A stretch of DNA of 41,436 nucleotides from Pseudomonas morbosilactucae (GCF_023241715.1 NZ_JALQCW010000076.1:1-41436); one strand, 5' to 3'. Counted from the stretch's first letter, positions 24,386-33,624 are shown. Numbers and translations are program-made. The notes: a model not told the origin generated them from the letters alone.

Positions 24386-27300
24386 GGTTGCGCCTCCAGT
24401 TGCAGGGCACGGGCGGCTTTGCGGGCTTCGCTGCGTTCCACATAGTTACGGATCAGGACGTAGAACACTGGCGTCAGCAGCAGGCCGAAGAAGGTGACCC
24501 CGAGCATCCCGGAGAACACCGCCACACCCATGGCGTGACGCATTTCCGCACCGGCACCGCTGGAGAACACCAAGGGCACCACACCCATGATGAAGGCGAA
24601 CGAGGTCATCAGGATCGGCCGCAGACGCAGGCGGCAGGCTTCCAGTACCGCGGCGAGCGGGTCCAGGCCTTCCTCTTGCTTGTCCTTGGCGAACTCGACG
24701 ATCAGGATCGCGTTCTTACAGGCCAGGCCCACCAGCACGATGAGTCCGATCTGGGTGAAGATGTTGTTGTCGCCGCCAGAGAGAATCACCCCGGTAATGG
24801 CCGACAGCAGGGTCATCGGCACGATCAGGATCACCGCCAGTGGCAGGCTCCAGCTTTCGTACTGGGCAGCCAGCACCAGGAACGCCAGCAATACGCAGAG
24901 CGGGAACACGAACAGCGCGGTGTTGCCCGAGAGGATCTGCTGGTAGGTCAGGTCGGTCCACTCGTAGGTCATGCCGTTGGGCAGTTCTTCCTTGAGCAGT
25001 TTCTCGATGGCTTTCTCGGCCTGGCCGGAACTGTAGCCAGGGGCGGCAGCGCCGTTGATCTCAGCCGTGATAAAGCCGTTGTAGTGCATCACGCGGTCCG
25101 GGCCCGAGGTGTCGCTGACCTTGATAAAGGTCGCCAGGGGGATCATCTCGCCTTTGTTGTTGCGCACTTTCAGCTGGCCGATCTGTTCGGCTTCGAGGCG
25201 GAACTGTTGCTCGGCCTGGACGTTGACCTGGTAGGTGCGACCAAAGCGGTTGAAGTCGTTGGCATACAGCGAACCCAGGTAGATCTGCAGGGTGTCGAAG
25301 ATGTCGCTGACGGCCACGCCGTGGGTCTTGGCTTTTTCCCGGTCGATGGCGGCATCGACCTGGGGCACGTTCACGGTGTAGCTGGTGAACAACCCGGCCA
25401 GTTCCGGCACGTTGTGGCTTTTATTGATGATGTTCATGGTTTCTTTGTACAGCTCGTCGTAGCCCAGGTTGCCCCGGTCTTCGATCTGCAGGCGGAAACC
25501 ACCGATGGTGCCCAGGCCTTGTACCGGCGGCGGCGGGAAGATCGCCATGTAGGCTTCCTGGATTCCGGCGAATTGGCCGTTCAGGGCCCCGGCAATGGCG
25601 CCGGCGGATTGGCTAGGGTCCTTGCGCTGGTCAAACGGCTTGAGGGTGACAAACACGATGCCGGCGTTCGGGCTGTTGGTGAAACCGTTGATCGACAGGC
25701 CCGGGAAGGCCACGGCCGCTTCCACGCCCGGCTGTTTCAGCGCCAGGTCGGACATGCGCTTGATCACGTCTTCGGTGCGGTCCAGGCTCGCGGCGTCCGG
25801 CAGTTGAGCGAAGGCCACCAGGTATTGCTTGTCCTGGCCGGGTACGAAGCCGGTCGGGGTGTTGGAGAAGCCGAAGAAGGTCAGCACCATCAGGCCGGCG
25901 TAGAGCAGCAGGGCGATGCCGCTGCTGCGGATCACTCGGCCTACGGTGCCGACGTAACCATGGCTGGCGCGATCGAAGAACCGGTTGAACGGACGGAACA
26001 GCCAGCCGCCGAACAGCTTGTCCAGGACCTTGGAGAAACGGTCCTTGGGCGCGTCATGGCTTTTCAGCAAGACGGCAGCCAGGGCCGGGGACAGGGTCAG
26101 GGAGTTGAAGGCCGAGATCACCGTGGAGATGGCAATGGTCAAGGCGAACTGCTTATAGAACTGTCCCGTCAGGCCGGAGATGAACGCCGCCGGGATAAAC
26201 ACCGCGCACAGCACCAGGGCGGTGGCGATGATCGGGCCGGTCACTTCACGCATGGCGCGTTTGGTGGCTTCCACCGGGTTCAGGCCCAGGCCGATGTTCC
26301 GCTCGACGTTCTCCACCACCACAATGGCGTCGTCCACTACGATGCCGATGGCCAGCACCAGGCCGAACAGCGACAAGGCATTGAGCGAGAAGCCGAACAG
26401 GTGCATGACCGCAAAGGTGCCGATCAGCGACACCGGTACCGCCACCAATGGAATGATCGAGGCGCGCCAGGTCTGCAGGAACAGGATCACCACCAGCACT
26501 ACCAGGATCAGCGCTTCGAACAGGGTGTGCACCACCGCCTCGATGGAGCCACGCACGAAGATGGTCGGGTCGTAGACGATGCTGAAGTCCATGCCTTGCG
26601 GGAAGTTCTTCTTCAGCTCGGCCATCTTCTCGCGCACATCATTGGAGATCTGGATGGCGTTGGAGCCGGGGCGCTGGAAGATCGGGATTGCCACCGCCGG
26701 CTGATTGTTGAGCAGGGAGCGCAGTGCGTACTGGCTGGAGCCCAATTCGACCCGGGCGATGTCTTTGAGGCGCGTGATTTCACCGTCATCGCCAGCGCGG
26801 ATGATGATGTTTTCGAACTCTTCCTCGGAGACCAGGCGGCCCTGGGTGTTCACCGACAGCTGGAAGCTGGTGGCGCTGGGCGCAGGTGGGGCGCCCAGGG
26901 CACCGGCAGCGACCTGGCGGTTCTGTTCACGAATGGCGGTGACCACATCGGTGGCGGTCAGGTTGCGCGACGCGGTCTTGTTCGGATCGAGCCAGACCCG
27001 CAGCGAGTAGTCGCCCATACCGAACAGTTGCACGTCACCGACACCGCCCAGGCGCGCCAGCTCATCCTTGATGTTGAGCAGGGCGTAGTTGGACAGGTAG
27101 AGCATGTCGTAGCGTTTGTCCGGCGAGGTCAAGTGCACAACCATGGTCAGGTCGGGCGAGGCCTTGTCGACGGTGATGCCGATACGCGTCACTTCTTCGG
27201 GCAGCTTGGGTTCGGTACGGGTCACGCGGTTCTGCACCTGCACCTGGGCGTTGTCCAGGTCGGTGCCCAGGGCGAAGGTGATGGTCAGGGTGATCTTGCC

Positions 27301-27561
27301 GTCAGCGGTGGATTGCGAGGACATGTAGAGCATGTTCTCGACCCCGGTGATTGCCTGTTCCAGGGGCGCAGCGACGGTTTCGCCGATGACCTTGGGGTTG
27401 GCCCCCGGGAAGTTGGCGCGCACCACCACGGTCGGCGGTACCACTTCCGGGTATTCGCTGATGGGCAGTTGGAACAGTGAGATGGCCCCGGCGATCAGAA
27501 TCAGCAGCGAAAGCACCGCTGCGAAGATCGGCCGGGAAATGAAGAACTGGGAGAAATTCAT
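24382..27561 (-). CDS. mexF: RND multidrug efflux pump, inner-membrane transporter MexF
   Basis: This 1059-residue RND antiporter exports drugs (chloramphenicol, fluoroquinolones and trimethoprim in P. aeruginosa MexEF-OprN) using the proton gradient. The start MNFSQFFISRPIFAAVLSLL and many long stretches (for example VVRANFPGANPKVIGETVA and QNRVTRTEPKLPEEV) are nearly those of P. aeruginosa MexF as I remember it. Twelve transmembrane helices are arranged 1+5, 1+5 with two large periplasmic loops. The proton-relay Asp pair is in GLVLAIGIVVDDAIVVVENVER (TM4). The gene is complete and begins 15 bp after the mexE stop codon. Confidence 0.94.
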   Translation of the reverse strand: MNFSQFFISRPIFAAVLSLLILIAGAISLFQLPISEYPEVVPPTVVVRANFPGANPKVIGETVAAPLEQAITGVENMLYMSSQSTADGKITLTITFALGTDLDNAQVQVQNRVTRTEPKLPEEVTRIGITVDKASPDLTMVVHLTSPDKRYDMLYLSNYALLNIKDELARLGGVGDVQLFGMGDYSLRVWLDPNKTASRNLTATDVVTAIREQNRQVAAGALGAPPAPSATSFQLSVNTQGRLVSEEEFENIIIRAGDDGEITRLKDIARVELGSSQYALRSLLNNQPAVAIPIFQRPGSNAIQISNDVREKMAELKKNFPQGMDFSIVYDPTIFVRGSIEAVVHTLFEALILVVLVVILFLQTWRASIIPLVAVPVSLIGTFAVMHLFGFSLNALSLFGLVLAIGIVVDDAIVVVENVERNIGLGLNPVEATKRAMREVTGPIIATALVLCAVFIPAAFISGLTGQFYKQFALTIAISTVISAFNSLTLSPALAAVLLKSHDAPKDRFSKVLDKLFGGWLFRPFNRFFDRASHGYVGTVGRVIRSSGIALLLYAGLMVLTFFGFSNTPTGFVPGQDKQYLVAFAQLPDAASLDRTEDVIKRMSDLALKQPGVEAAVAFPGLSINGFTNSPNAGIVFVTLKPFDQRKDPSQSAGAIAGALNGQFAGIQEAYMAIFPPPPVQGLGTIGGFRLQIEDRGNLGYDELYKETMNIINKSHNVPELAGLFTSYTVNVPQVDAAIDREKAKTHGVAVSDIFDTLQIYLGSLYANDFNRFGRTYQVNVQAEQQFRLEAEQIGQLKVRNNKGEMIPLATFIKVSDTSGPDRVMHYNGFITAEINGAAAPGYSSGQAEKAIEKLLKEELPNGMTYEWTDLTYQQILSGNTALFVFPLCVLLAFLVLAAQYESWSLPLAVILIVPMTLLSAITGVILSGGDNNIFTQIGLIVLVGLACKNAILIVEFAKDKQEEGLDPLAAVLEACRLRLRPILMTSFAFIMGVVPLVFSSGAGAEMRHAMGVAVFSGMLGVTFFGLLLTPVFYVLIRNYVERSEARKAARALQLEAQP

Positions 27562-27576
27562 CGGATTAGTCGTCCC

Positions 27577-28833
27577 TTAACCGCGTGGAGTCGCAGCGCT
27601 GGCGAGCTTCACTGCCGGGGCGGGCGCGCTTTTCGCGGGCGCCACTTGCGGCAGGTTGCTGGCTTCCAGTGCTTGTCGTTGTTGCGCCAGAGCGGCGAGG
27701 GTTTCCTGGCTGGCCATGGGCACCACTTCCGGGCTGACCGGCGAGCCCGGGCGAACCCGCTGCAGGCCCTTGACGATGATGGTGTCGTCTTTGTTCAGGC
27801 CGCTGCGGACAATGCGCAGGCCTTCGATCTTCGGCCCCAGTTCGACGGAGCGGTAGGCTGTCTTGTTGTCAGCGTCCATCACCAGTACGAACTTCTTGCC
27901 CAGGTCGGTGCCCACGGCTTCATCGGTGATCAGCACCGCGGAATAGGTGCCGCTGCCCACCAGTTTCAGGCGTGCATAAAGGCCCGGGGTGTAGCTGCCA
28001 TCGCGGTTGTCGAACACCGCGCGGCCACGGATGGTGCCGGTTTTCGGGTTGACTTGGTTGTCGACGAAGTCCATCTGGCCCAGGTGCGGGTGGCCATCTT
28101 CATTGGACAGGCCGAGGTAGACCGGGGTGGTTTGGCCGCGTTGGCCCTGGCGCGCCAGCTGGGTGTACTTGAGGTACACACGCTCGTCGGCGTCGAAGTA
28201 GGCGTACACCTTGCCGGTGGACACCAGGCTGGTGAGCGGGGTGACATCGGCGGTCACCAGGTTGCCGGCGGTGATCTGGGCACGGCTGACGCGACCGCTG
28301 ATGGGCGCGACCACCCGGGTGAAGCTCAGGTTGAGTTTGGCCAGGTCCAGCTGGGCCTGGATCGCGTCCACGCCGGCACGGGCTTCCTGGGCTGCGCTGG
28401 TACGGGTGTCGGCCAGCTCGGCGGAGATCGCATTGCTGGTCAACAGGCGCTGGCCGCGCTGGGCTTCGTTGGCGCTGCGGGTGGCGGTCGCGCGGGCTTG
28501 TTGCAGTTGGGCTTCGAGGCGACGAACTTCAGCCTGGAATGGGCGCGGGTCGATCTGGAACAGCAAGTCGCCTTTTTTCACCAGAGCGCCTTCGGTGAAG
28601 GCCACCTGATCGATCTGACCGGACACCCGTGGGCGGATTTCCACGGTTTCCGGGGCTTCCAGGCGACCGGTGAATTCATCCCACTCGTTGACGGGCTGCT
28701 CCAGCACTTTGGCCACGCTGACGCTGGCAGCAGCAGGGGCGGCGGCGTTTTCGGGGGCTTTGCCGCAGGCGCTCATCACGATCACGGCCAGGGCCGCAAG
28801 TGGGAAACGCAAGAGTTTGAGTGACTGGTCCAT
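27577..28833 (-). CDS. mexE: RND efflux periplasmic adaptor (membrane fusion protein) MexE
   Basis: This 418-residue lipoprotein links MexF to OprN. The signal ends in VIVMSAC with Cys23 as lipidation site. The lipoyl/barrel-sandwich half-motifs are VEIRPRVSGQIDQVAFTEG and FTRVVAPISGRVSRAQITAG, separated by an alpha-hairpin (about residues 100-165). Beta-barrel and membrane-proximal domains follow, ending in an Ala/Pro/Lys-rich tail. It is the first gene of mexE-mexF-oprN. A MexT-type motif lies 77-100 bp before the start codon. No mexT (LysR) or mexS gene is in the window, unlike the P. aeruginosa locus. Confidence 0.92.
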   Translation of the reverse strand: MDQSLKLLRFPLAALAVIVMSACGKAPENAAAPAAASVSVAKVLEQPVNEWDEFTGRLEAPETVEIRPRVSGQIDQVAFTEGALVKKGDLLFQIDPRPFQAEVRRLEAQLQQARATATRSANEAQRGQRLLTSNAISAELADTRTSAAQEARAGVDAIQAQLDLAKLNLSFTRVVAPISGRVSRAQITAGNLVTADVTPLTSLVSTGKVYAYFDADERVYLKYTQLARQGQRGQTTPVYLGLSNEDGHPHLGQMDFVDNQVNPKTGTIRGRAVFDNRDGSYTPGLYARLKLVGSGTYSAVLITDEAVGTDLGKKFVLVMDADNKTAYRSVELGPKIEGLRIVRSGLNKDDTIIVKGLQRVRPGSPVSPEVVPMASQETLAALAQQRQALEASNLPQVAPAKSAPAPAVKLASAATPRG

Positions 28834-28909
28834 GGTTCATCCGCCAAGGTAATTTGAGATGGTGCGGATGATGAGCGGCGAGGGGGTATGTCACGAATCG
28901 AATGAAGCA

Positions 28910-28933
28910 AAGGTAACTATCATCGCGAATGAT
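28910..28933 (-). promoter_or_regulatory. MexT-like binding motif upstream of mexE
   Basis: On the minus strand the sequence is ATCA-N5-GATGAT-N4-ACCTT. The published P. aeruginosa MexT motif, as I recall it, is ATCA-N5-GTCGAT-N4-ACYAT. The spacing is exact and the defined bases match in 12 of 15 positions. It also contains the palindrome ATCATTCGCGATGAT (one mismatch), as expected of a LysR-type site. This suggests that mexEF-oprN is under a MexT orthologue encoded elsewhere. Confidence 0.6.
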
Positions 28934-29008
28934 ATAAGCCCCCCGCGAGCCCTCTGGAACGGGGGTTTCGTTAGGGGGCTATCGATGTAGGGGCAGCTGT
29001 AAGTTGTC

Positions 29009-29057
29009 AGCTTGAAGCTTGAAGCTTGGAGCTTGGAGCTTGGAGCTTGGAGCTTGG
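29009..29057. repeat. Heptamer tandem repeat (AGCTTGG/A)x7
   Basis: Seven uninterrupted copies of AGCTTGR lie at 29009-29057 (two AGCTTGA, then five AGCTTGG), followed by an inverted AACTTCAAGCTTC. The tract is just past the stop of the bamA-like gene at 29083, in the 249-bp mexE upstream region. It may be length-variable. The first 20 bases of the window (GCAAGCCTCAGCTTCAAGCC) look like a degenerate relative. Confidence 0.8.
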
Positions 29058-29082
29058 AACTTCAAGCTTCGCTCCTTCTCCC

Positions 29083-31449
29083 TCAAAATGTCTGCCCCAT
29101 GGAGAATTGGAACACTTGGGTGTCGGCGTCTTCGGGCTTTTTGATGGGGTAGGCGAGGTTGAAGCTCAAGGGGCCCATGGGGCTGTACCAGGTGACGCCA
29201 ACGCCCACGGAGCTGGCCATCTGGTTGAGATCGACGCCGTCGCAACCCTGGGTGGTGCTCAGGTAGCACTTGTTCGAATAAACACTGCCCACGTCCCAGA
29301 ACACCGAGGTGCGCAGGGATTTGCTGTCTTTGACAAAGGGCAGCGGGAACAGGTACTCGACGCCGCCGGTGATCAGGATATTGCCCCCCAGGGCATCGGT
29401 GTCGCGGTCGGAGTAGTAGGCCTGGCCGGCGCTGGCGTAGGTGCCCGTGGCCGGGGTGTTGCGTGGGCCCAGGGTGCCGCTTTCGAAGCCGCGCACCGAG
29501 CCTTCGCCGCCGGCGGTGTAGTTCTCATAGAAAGGCAAACCGTCGGTAGAGCCGTAGCTGTTGCCGTAGCCGAGCTTGGTGTGGAAGCGCAGGGAGGTGG
29601 CGTCGCTGACCGGCAGGAAGGTCTGCCCGGAGTAGTCGAGCTTGTAGAAGCTCAAGTCGCTGCCGGGCACGGTGACCATCAGATTGAGGCTCTGGGAGTG
29701 CCCGCGGGTCGCCAGTACCCCGCGATTGAGGGTCGATTCCGACCAGCCGAGGTTGGCCTTGAGGTTGTTGAATTCCTTGCCTTCACGCTCGACGAAGTCA
29801 TAGATCTCGTCGGCGCTGTAGGTGCCGGGCTCGATGCTGTCGTGCTGCACCGTAAGGCCCAGGCTCAGGCGCGAGGTTTCATTGATCGGGTAGCCGAAGG
29901 TGGTGCCGGCGCCGTAGCTGTTGATGGCGTAGTAGGACACGCCGTCATCGTAGTAATCGCTGTAGTCGGTGGTGCTGTAGAACAGGTTGTAGCCCAGGCT
30001 GACCCCGTCCGGGGTGAAGTAGGGATTGGTGTAGCCCAGGTTGTACTTGCTCTGGTACTCCGAGCGGGTCAGGCCCAGGCTGGCGTAGTTGCCGGTGCCG
30101 AGGAAGTTGTTCTGGGTGATCGACCCGCCGAGGATCAGCCCGGCGCTCTGTGCAAAGCCAACGCTGGCAGTGATCGAGCCCGAGGCCTGTTCTTCCACCG
30201 CGTAGTTGACGTCGACCTGGTCGTCGATCCCGGCCACCGCCGGGGTCTCCACGTTGACCTCCTTGAAGAAGCCCAGGCGTTCGAGGCGCACCTTGGACTG
30301 GTCGATCAGGTAGGTCGAGGCCCAGCCGCCTTCCATCTGGCGCATTTCCCGGCGCAGCACCTGGTCTTCGGTCTTGGTGTTGCCACGAAAGTTGATGCGG
30401 TTGACGTAGGCCCGCTTGCCCGGGTCCACCACAAAGGTGATATCCACCGTGTGTTGCTCATCGTTGGGCGTGGGTACGCCGCTGACGTTGGCGAAGGTGT
30501 AACCCTCGTTGCCCAGGCGCCGAGTGATCAGGTCCGAGGTGCTGGTCATCAGCTTGCGTGAGAACACCTGGCCCTTCTGCACCAGCAGCAGGGACTTGAC
30601 CTGCTCCTCGGGAACTTTCAACTCGCCGCTGAGCTTGACCTCACGCACCTGGTACTTTTGCCCTTCGTGGATGTTGACGGTGATGTAGACGTGTTTCTTG
30701 TCCGGGGTGATGGACACCTGGGTCGAGACGATGTCCATGTTGATGTAGCCACGGTCCAGGTAATAGGAACGCAAGCGCTCCAGGTCGCCGGAGAGCTTTT
30801 CCCGGGCGTACTTGTCGTCGTTCTTGAAGAACGACAGCCAGTTACTGGTCTTCAGGGTGAATGACTCTTGCAGCTCGCTGTCGCTGAACACCGTGTTGCC
30901 CACCACGTTGATGTGCTGGATCGCTGCCACGCTGCCTTCATCGATCTTGATCTTCAGGCCCACGCGGTTGCGCGGCTGGGCCACCACTTCGGTGTCCACC
31001 GAGGCCGAGTAGCGACCCTGGGCAACGTATTGGCGTTGCAGTTCATTGCGTACGCCTTCGAGGGTGGCGCGCTGGAAAATCTCGCCCTCGGTGAGGCCGG
31101 ACTGCTTCATGCCTTTCATCAGGTCGTCGGTGCTGATGGCCTTGTTGCCTTCGAACTCGATGCTGGCCACCGAAGGTCGTTCCACCACATTGATGACCAG
31201 CACATCGCCGTCACGGCCCAATTGGATGTCCTGGAAAAAACCGGTCTTGAACAGGGCGCGGGTGGACTCCACCAGACGCCGGTCATCGGCTTCGTCGCCG
31301 ACGTTCAGCGGCAGGGCGGCGAACACGCTGCCGGCGGACACCCGCTGCAGGCCGTTGATCCGAATATCGGTGATTTTGAAGCCTTGGGCGTGGGCCAGGG
31401 TGGTATTGAGCAACAGCGCAACCGAGCAGAGCAGGCGCGAAAAATTCAT
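29083..31449 (-). CDS. BamA paralogue (outer-membrane protein assembly factor, Omp85 family)
   Basis: The 788-residue Omp85 protein has a signal peptide (MNFSRLLCSVALLLNTTLAHA). Five POTRA domains (about residues 23-420, beginning FKITDIRINGLQRVSAGSVF) and a C-terminal 16-strand barrel follow. The barrel has the VRGFESGTLGPR motif of loop 6 and a final beta-signal ending in Phe (FQFSMGQTF). It matches BamA in length and layout. Essential bamA of pseudomonads lies between rseP and skp/lpxD. Here those genes are absent and the neighbours are an efflux operon and a CpxRA-like pair, so I read it as a second copy and leave the symbol blank. I chose ATG 31449. Upstream codons lack signal-peptide character. 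Confidence 0.85.
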   Translation of the reverse strand: MNFSRLLCSVALLLNTTLAHAQGFKITDIRINGLQRVSAGSVFAALPLNVGDEADDRRLVESTRALFKTGFFQDIQLGRDGDVLVINVVERPSVASIEFEGNKAISTDDLMKGMKQSGLTEGEIFQRATLEGVRNELQRQYVAQGRYSASVDTEVVAQPRNRVGLKIKIDEGSVAAIQHINVVGNTVFSDSELQESFTLKTSNWLSFFKNDDKYAREKLSGDLERLRSYYLDRGYINMDIVSTQVSITPDKKHVYITVNIHEGQKYQVREVKLSGELKVPEEQVKSLLLVQKGQVFSRKLMTSTSDLITRRLGNEGYTFANVSGVPTPNDEQHTVDITFVVDPGKRAYVNRINFRGNTKTEDQVLRREMRQMEGGWASTYLIDQSKVRLERLGFFKEVNVETPAVAGIDDQVDVNYAVEEQASGSITASVGFAQSAGLILGGSITQNNFLGTGNYASLGLTRSEYQSKYNLGYTNPYFTPDGVSLGYNLFYSTTDYSDYYDDGVSYYAINSYGAGTTFGYPINETSRLSLGLTVQHDSIEPGTYSADEIYDFVEREGKEFNNLKANLGWSESTLNRGVLATRGHSQSLNLMVTVPGSDLSFYKLDYSGQTFLPVSDATSLRFHTKLGYGNSYGSTDGLPFYENYTAGGEGSVRGFESGTLGPRNTPATGTYASAGQAYYSDRDTDALGGNILITGGVEYLFPLPFVKDSKSLRTSVFWDVGSVYSNKCYLSTTQGCDGVDLNQMASSVGVGVTWYSPMGPLSFNLAYPIKKPEDADTQVFQFSMGQTF

Positions 31450-31584
31450 CAAGATCTTTTCCAGGACACATCGACAAGCAGCGCAGGCGCGCTCAGGCAA
31501 CTCGCCGCAGGCGGTCTTCGCCAGCGGCCAGACAGGTGGACAGCCAGCTTAAGAGTGCGCGGCGTTTGGTGCGGTTAACCCAAT

Positions 31585-31599
31585 GTCAAGTTAGGTAAA
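31585..31599. promoter_or_regulatory. CpxR-like box between the bamA paralogue and the CpxR-like regulator
   Basis: GTCAA-GTTAG-GTAAA fits the CpxR consensus GTAAA-N5-GTAAA at 9 of 10 defined bases. It sits in the 221-bp divergent intergenic region, 136 bp before the bamA-like start and 72 bp before the regulator start. This could be autoregulation plus control of the divergent gene. Confidence 0.5.
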
Positions 31600-31670
31600 G
31601 GTTGGCCTGAAGCGATGACGCTGCCCGGTGCGGCGGCGATAATGGCCGCCTGCCCATTCAAGAGTCCGCC

Positions 31671-32354
31671 ATGATCTCCGTATTGCTCGTCGACGATGAC
31701 CAGGAACTGACCGAAATGCTCAGCCAGTACCTGCAGCGCGAAGGTTTTGCGGCCACTGCGGTGCACACCGGCGAGGAGGGCGAGACCCATGCGCTGTCGG
31801 GGCGCTACAGCATTGTGGTGCTCGACGTGATGCTGCCGCGCCTCTCGGGGATCGAGGTGCTGCGGCGTATCCGCGCCAGCAGCCAGGTGCCGGTGGTGCT
31901 GCTGACCGCCCGGGGCGACAACATCGACAAGATCACCGGCCTGGAACTGGGGGCCGATGACTATGTGCCCAAGCCCAGTTCGCCGGGTGAATTGGTGGCG
32001 CGGTTGCGGGCCATCATGCGGCGGGTGCAGCCAGTGGAACCGCGCACCTCGGAAGTGATCAGGACCGGCCCCCTGGAACTCTGGCCCGGCAAGCGCCAGG
32101 CCCTCTGGCAGGGCCGCGAACTGGGGGTGACCAGCACCGAATTCAGCCTGCTCGAAGAACTGGCCCGCTCGGCCGGGCAGGTGGTGAGTAAAAAGGACCT
32201 GTCCCTCAACGCCCTGGGCTGCCCCTTGACCCGTTACGACCGGCGCATCGACGTGCACATCAGCAGCATCCGCCAGAAACTCGGGCCGCGCCCCGATGCC
32301 AAGGCCTGGATCCAGAGCGTGCGCGGCCTCGGCTACCTGTTGATCGTCGAATGA
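31671..32354 (+). CDS. CpxR-like response regulator (OmpR/PhoB family)
   Basis: The 227-residue transcription factor has an N-terminal receiver (VLLVDDDQELTEML; phosphoacceptor Asp in VVLDVMLPRLSG near residue 53; LLTARG switch; Lys in VPKPSS). A C-terminal winged helix follows (TSTEFSLLEELARSAGQVVSKKDL ... YDRRIDVHISSIRQKLG ... VRGLGYLL; key residues T-EF-LL, R-IDVHIS-RQKL, VRG-GY). It aligns well by eye with E. coli CpxR, including the RRIDVHIS segment, so it probably responds to envelope stress. The stop codon overlaps the kinase start (ATGA). It diverges from the bamA paralogue with a CpxR-like box in between. KPSS in place of the usual KPF after the conserved Lys is unusual. Confidence 0.85.
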   Translation: MISVLLVDDDQELTEMLSQYLQREGFAATAVHTGEEGETHALSGRYSIVVLDVMLPRLSGIEVLRRIRASSQVPVVLLTARGDNIDKITGLELGADDYVPKPSSPGELVARLRAIMRRVQPVEPRTSEVIRTGPLELWPGKRQALWQGRELGVTSTEFSLLEELARSAGQVVSKKDLSLNALGCPLTRYDRRIDVHISSIRQKLGPRPDAKAWIQSVRGLGYLLIVE

Positions 32355-33624
32355 TGAAACCCAGCCGGCTGTTCTGGAAACTGTTCCTGGCCTTTTGGCT
32401 GGCCACCAGCCTGACCTTTCTGGTGGGCCTGTGCATTTTGCTGCTGGGCAGCATGCGCCCCGGCGACCCGCACCTGGAGGCGATCCTGGCCAGCGAAGAA
32501 CAGTTGCTGCGCCAGTTCGGGGTCGAGTCGGGGCGCCAGTTACTGGCGGTGTGGGAGCACCCGCCGGACCAGGCCCTGGGCGTGTATGACGCAACCGGGC
32601 AACTGCTGGCTGGCTCGCCCGTGCCCCATCCCGTTTATGAGCGCACGGTACTCAGCCATGAGGGCTTGAGCCTGTCGCTGCGTTCCACCCATCCCGCAGA
32701 CGATGGCCATGAGGGCGGGCCAGGGCGCCTGGTGCCGTTGATCATCGGCACGGTGATGAGCGCCCTGTTCAGCGGCTACCTGGCTTATTACCTGGCGTGG
32801 CCCCTGGCCTATTTGCGCCGGGCCATGAGCGACGTTGCCCAGGGCCGCTTCGGCACCCGGGTCAAGCCGATGATGGGCGGGCGCCGGGATGAAATCGTCG
32901 ACCTGGCCGAGGACTGCGACCGCATGGCCAACCAGCTGCGGCTGCTGGTGGAGGCTCAGCAGCACCTGCTGCACGACATCTCCCACGAGTTGCGCTCGCC
33001 CTTGACCCGCATGCAGGCGGCCATTGGCCTGTTGCGGCAGGACGAGGCACGCCTGGACATGCTCGAACGCATCGAGCGTGAATCCGAGCGCATGGACACC
33101 CTGATCGAAGCGCTACTGACCCTGGCCCGCCTGCAAGGCGACCCGAGAGCATCGAGCGCGAGTCACTGGACATCATCGAGTGGCTGGCGGTGATCGTCGA
33201 AGACGCACAGTTCGAGGCGCAGATGAAAGGCTGTCGGGTCAGCCTGGAGGCGGGCGCGCCCTTTGTCGCCCAGGTCAACGGTGAACTGCTGTACCGCTGC
33301 TTCGAGAACGTGATTCGCAACGCCGTGCGCTACAGCCCGGTCGGCGCCACGGTGCAGGTCAGCGCCGAAATCGATGGCGACAGCCTGACCGTACATATCA
33401 GCGACCAGGGGCCGGGGGTGGAAGCGCCACGCTTGCAGAGCATTTTCCAGCCCTTCGAGCGGGGCCTGGGCGATGCCAGCGTGGGCTTTGGCCTGGGCTT
33501 GGCGATCGCCTCCCGGGCCGTGGAAATGCATGGCGGCAGCATCCTTGCGCGCAACCGTCAGGGCGGCGGATTGAGCGTGGACATCCGCCTGCCGCGCAGC
33601 GGATCTTTACACGATATTACATAG
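32351..33624 (+). pseudogene. CpxA-like sensor histidine kinase, split by an apparent 1-nt deletion
   Basis: The first part (32351-33193) gives 280 residues. TM1 is at about 8-34, followed by a periplasmic sensor of about 95 residues. TM2 (LVPLIIGTVMSALFSGYLAYYLAWPL) leads into HAMP, and HisKA has His in LLHDISHELRSPLTR. After LLTLARLQGDP the frame goes to SASHWTSSSGWR and a stop. One base added at 33145/33146 (GAC CCG GAG AGC) restores ESIERESLDIIEWLAVIVED and joins it to the ATPase part (33190-33624: N box FENVIRNAVRYS, DQGPGVE, VGFGLGLAIA). The repaired protein has about 424 residues. As written, the dimerisation/phosphorylation domain is separated from the ATPase, so no active kinase would be made. 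The ATG overlaps the stop of the regulator. Confidence 0.82.

Noticed and set aside
24388..27480. A 1030-codon open frame antisense to mexF
   Set aside because: It is a shadow of high-GC third-position bias opposite a clearly recognised gene; the peptide is His/Gln/Gly-rich low-complexity sequence with no domain.
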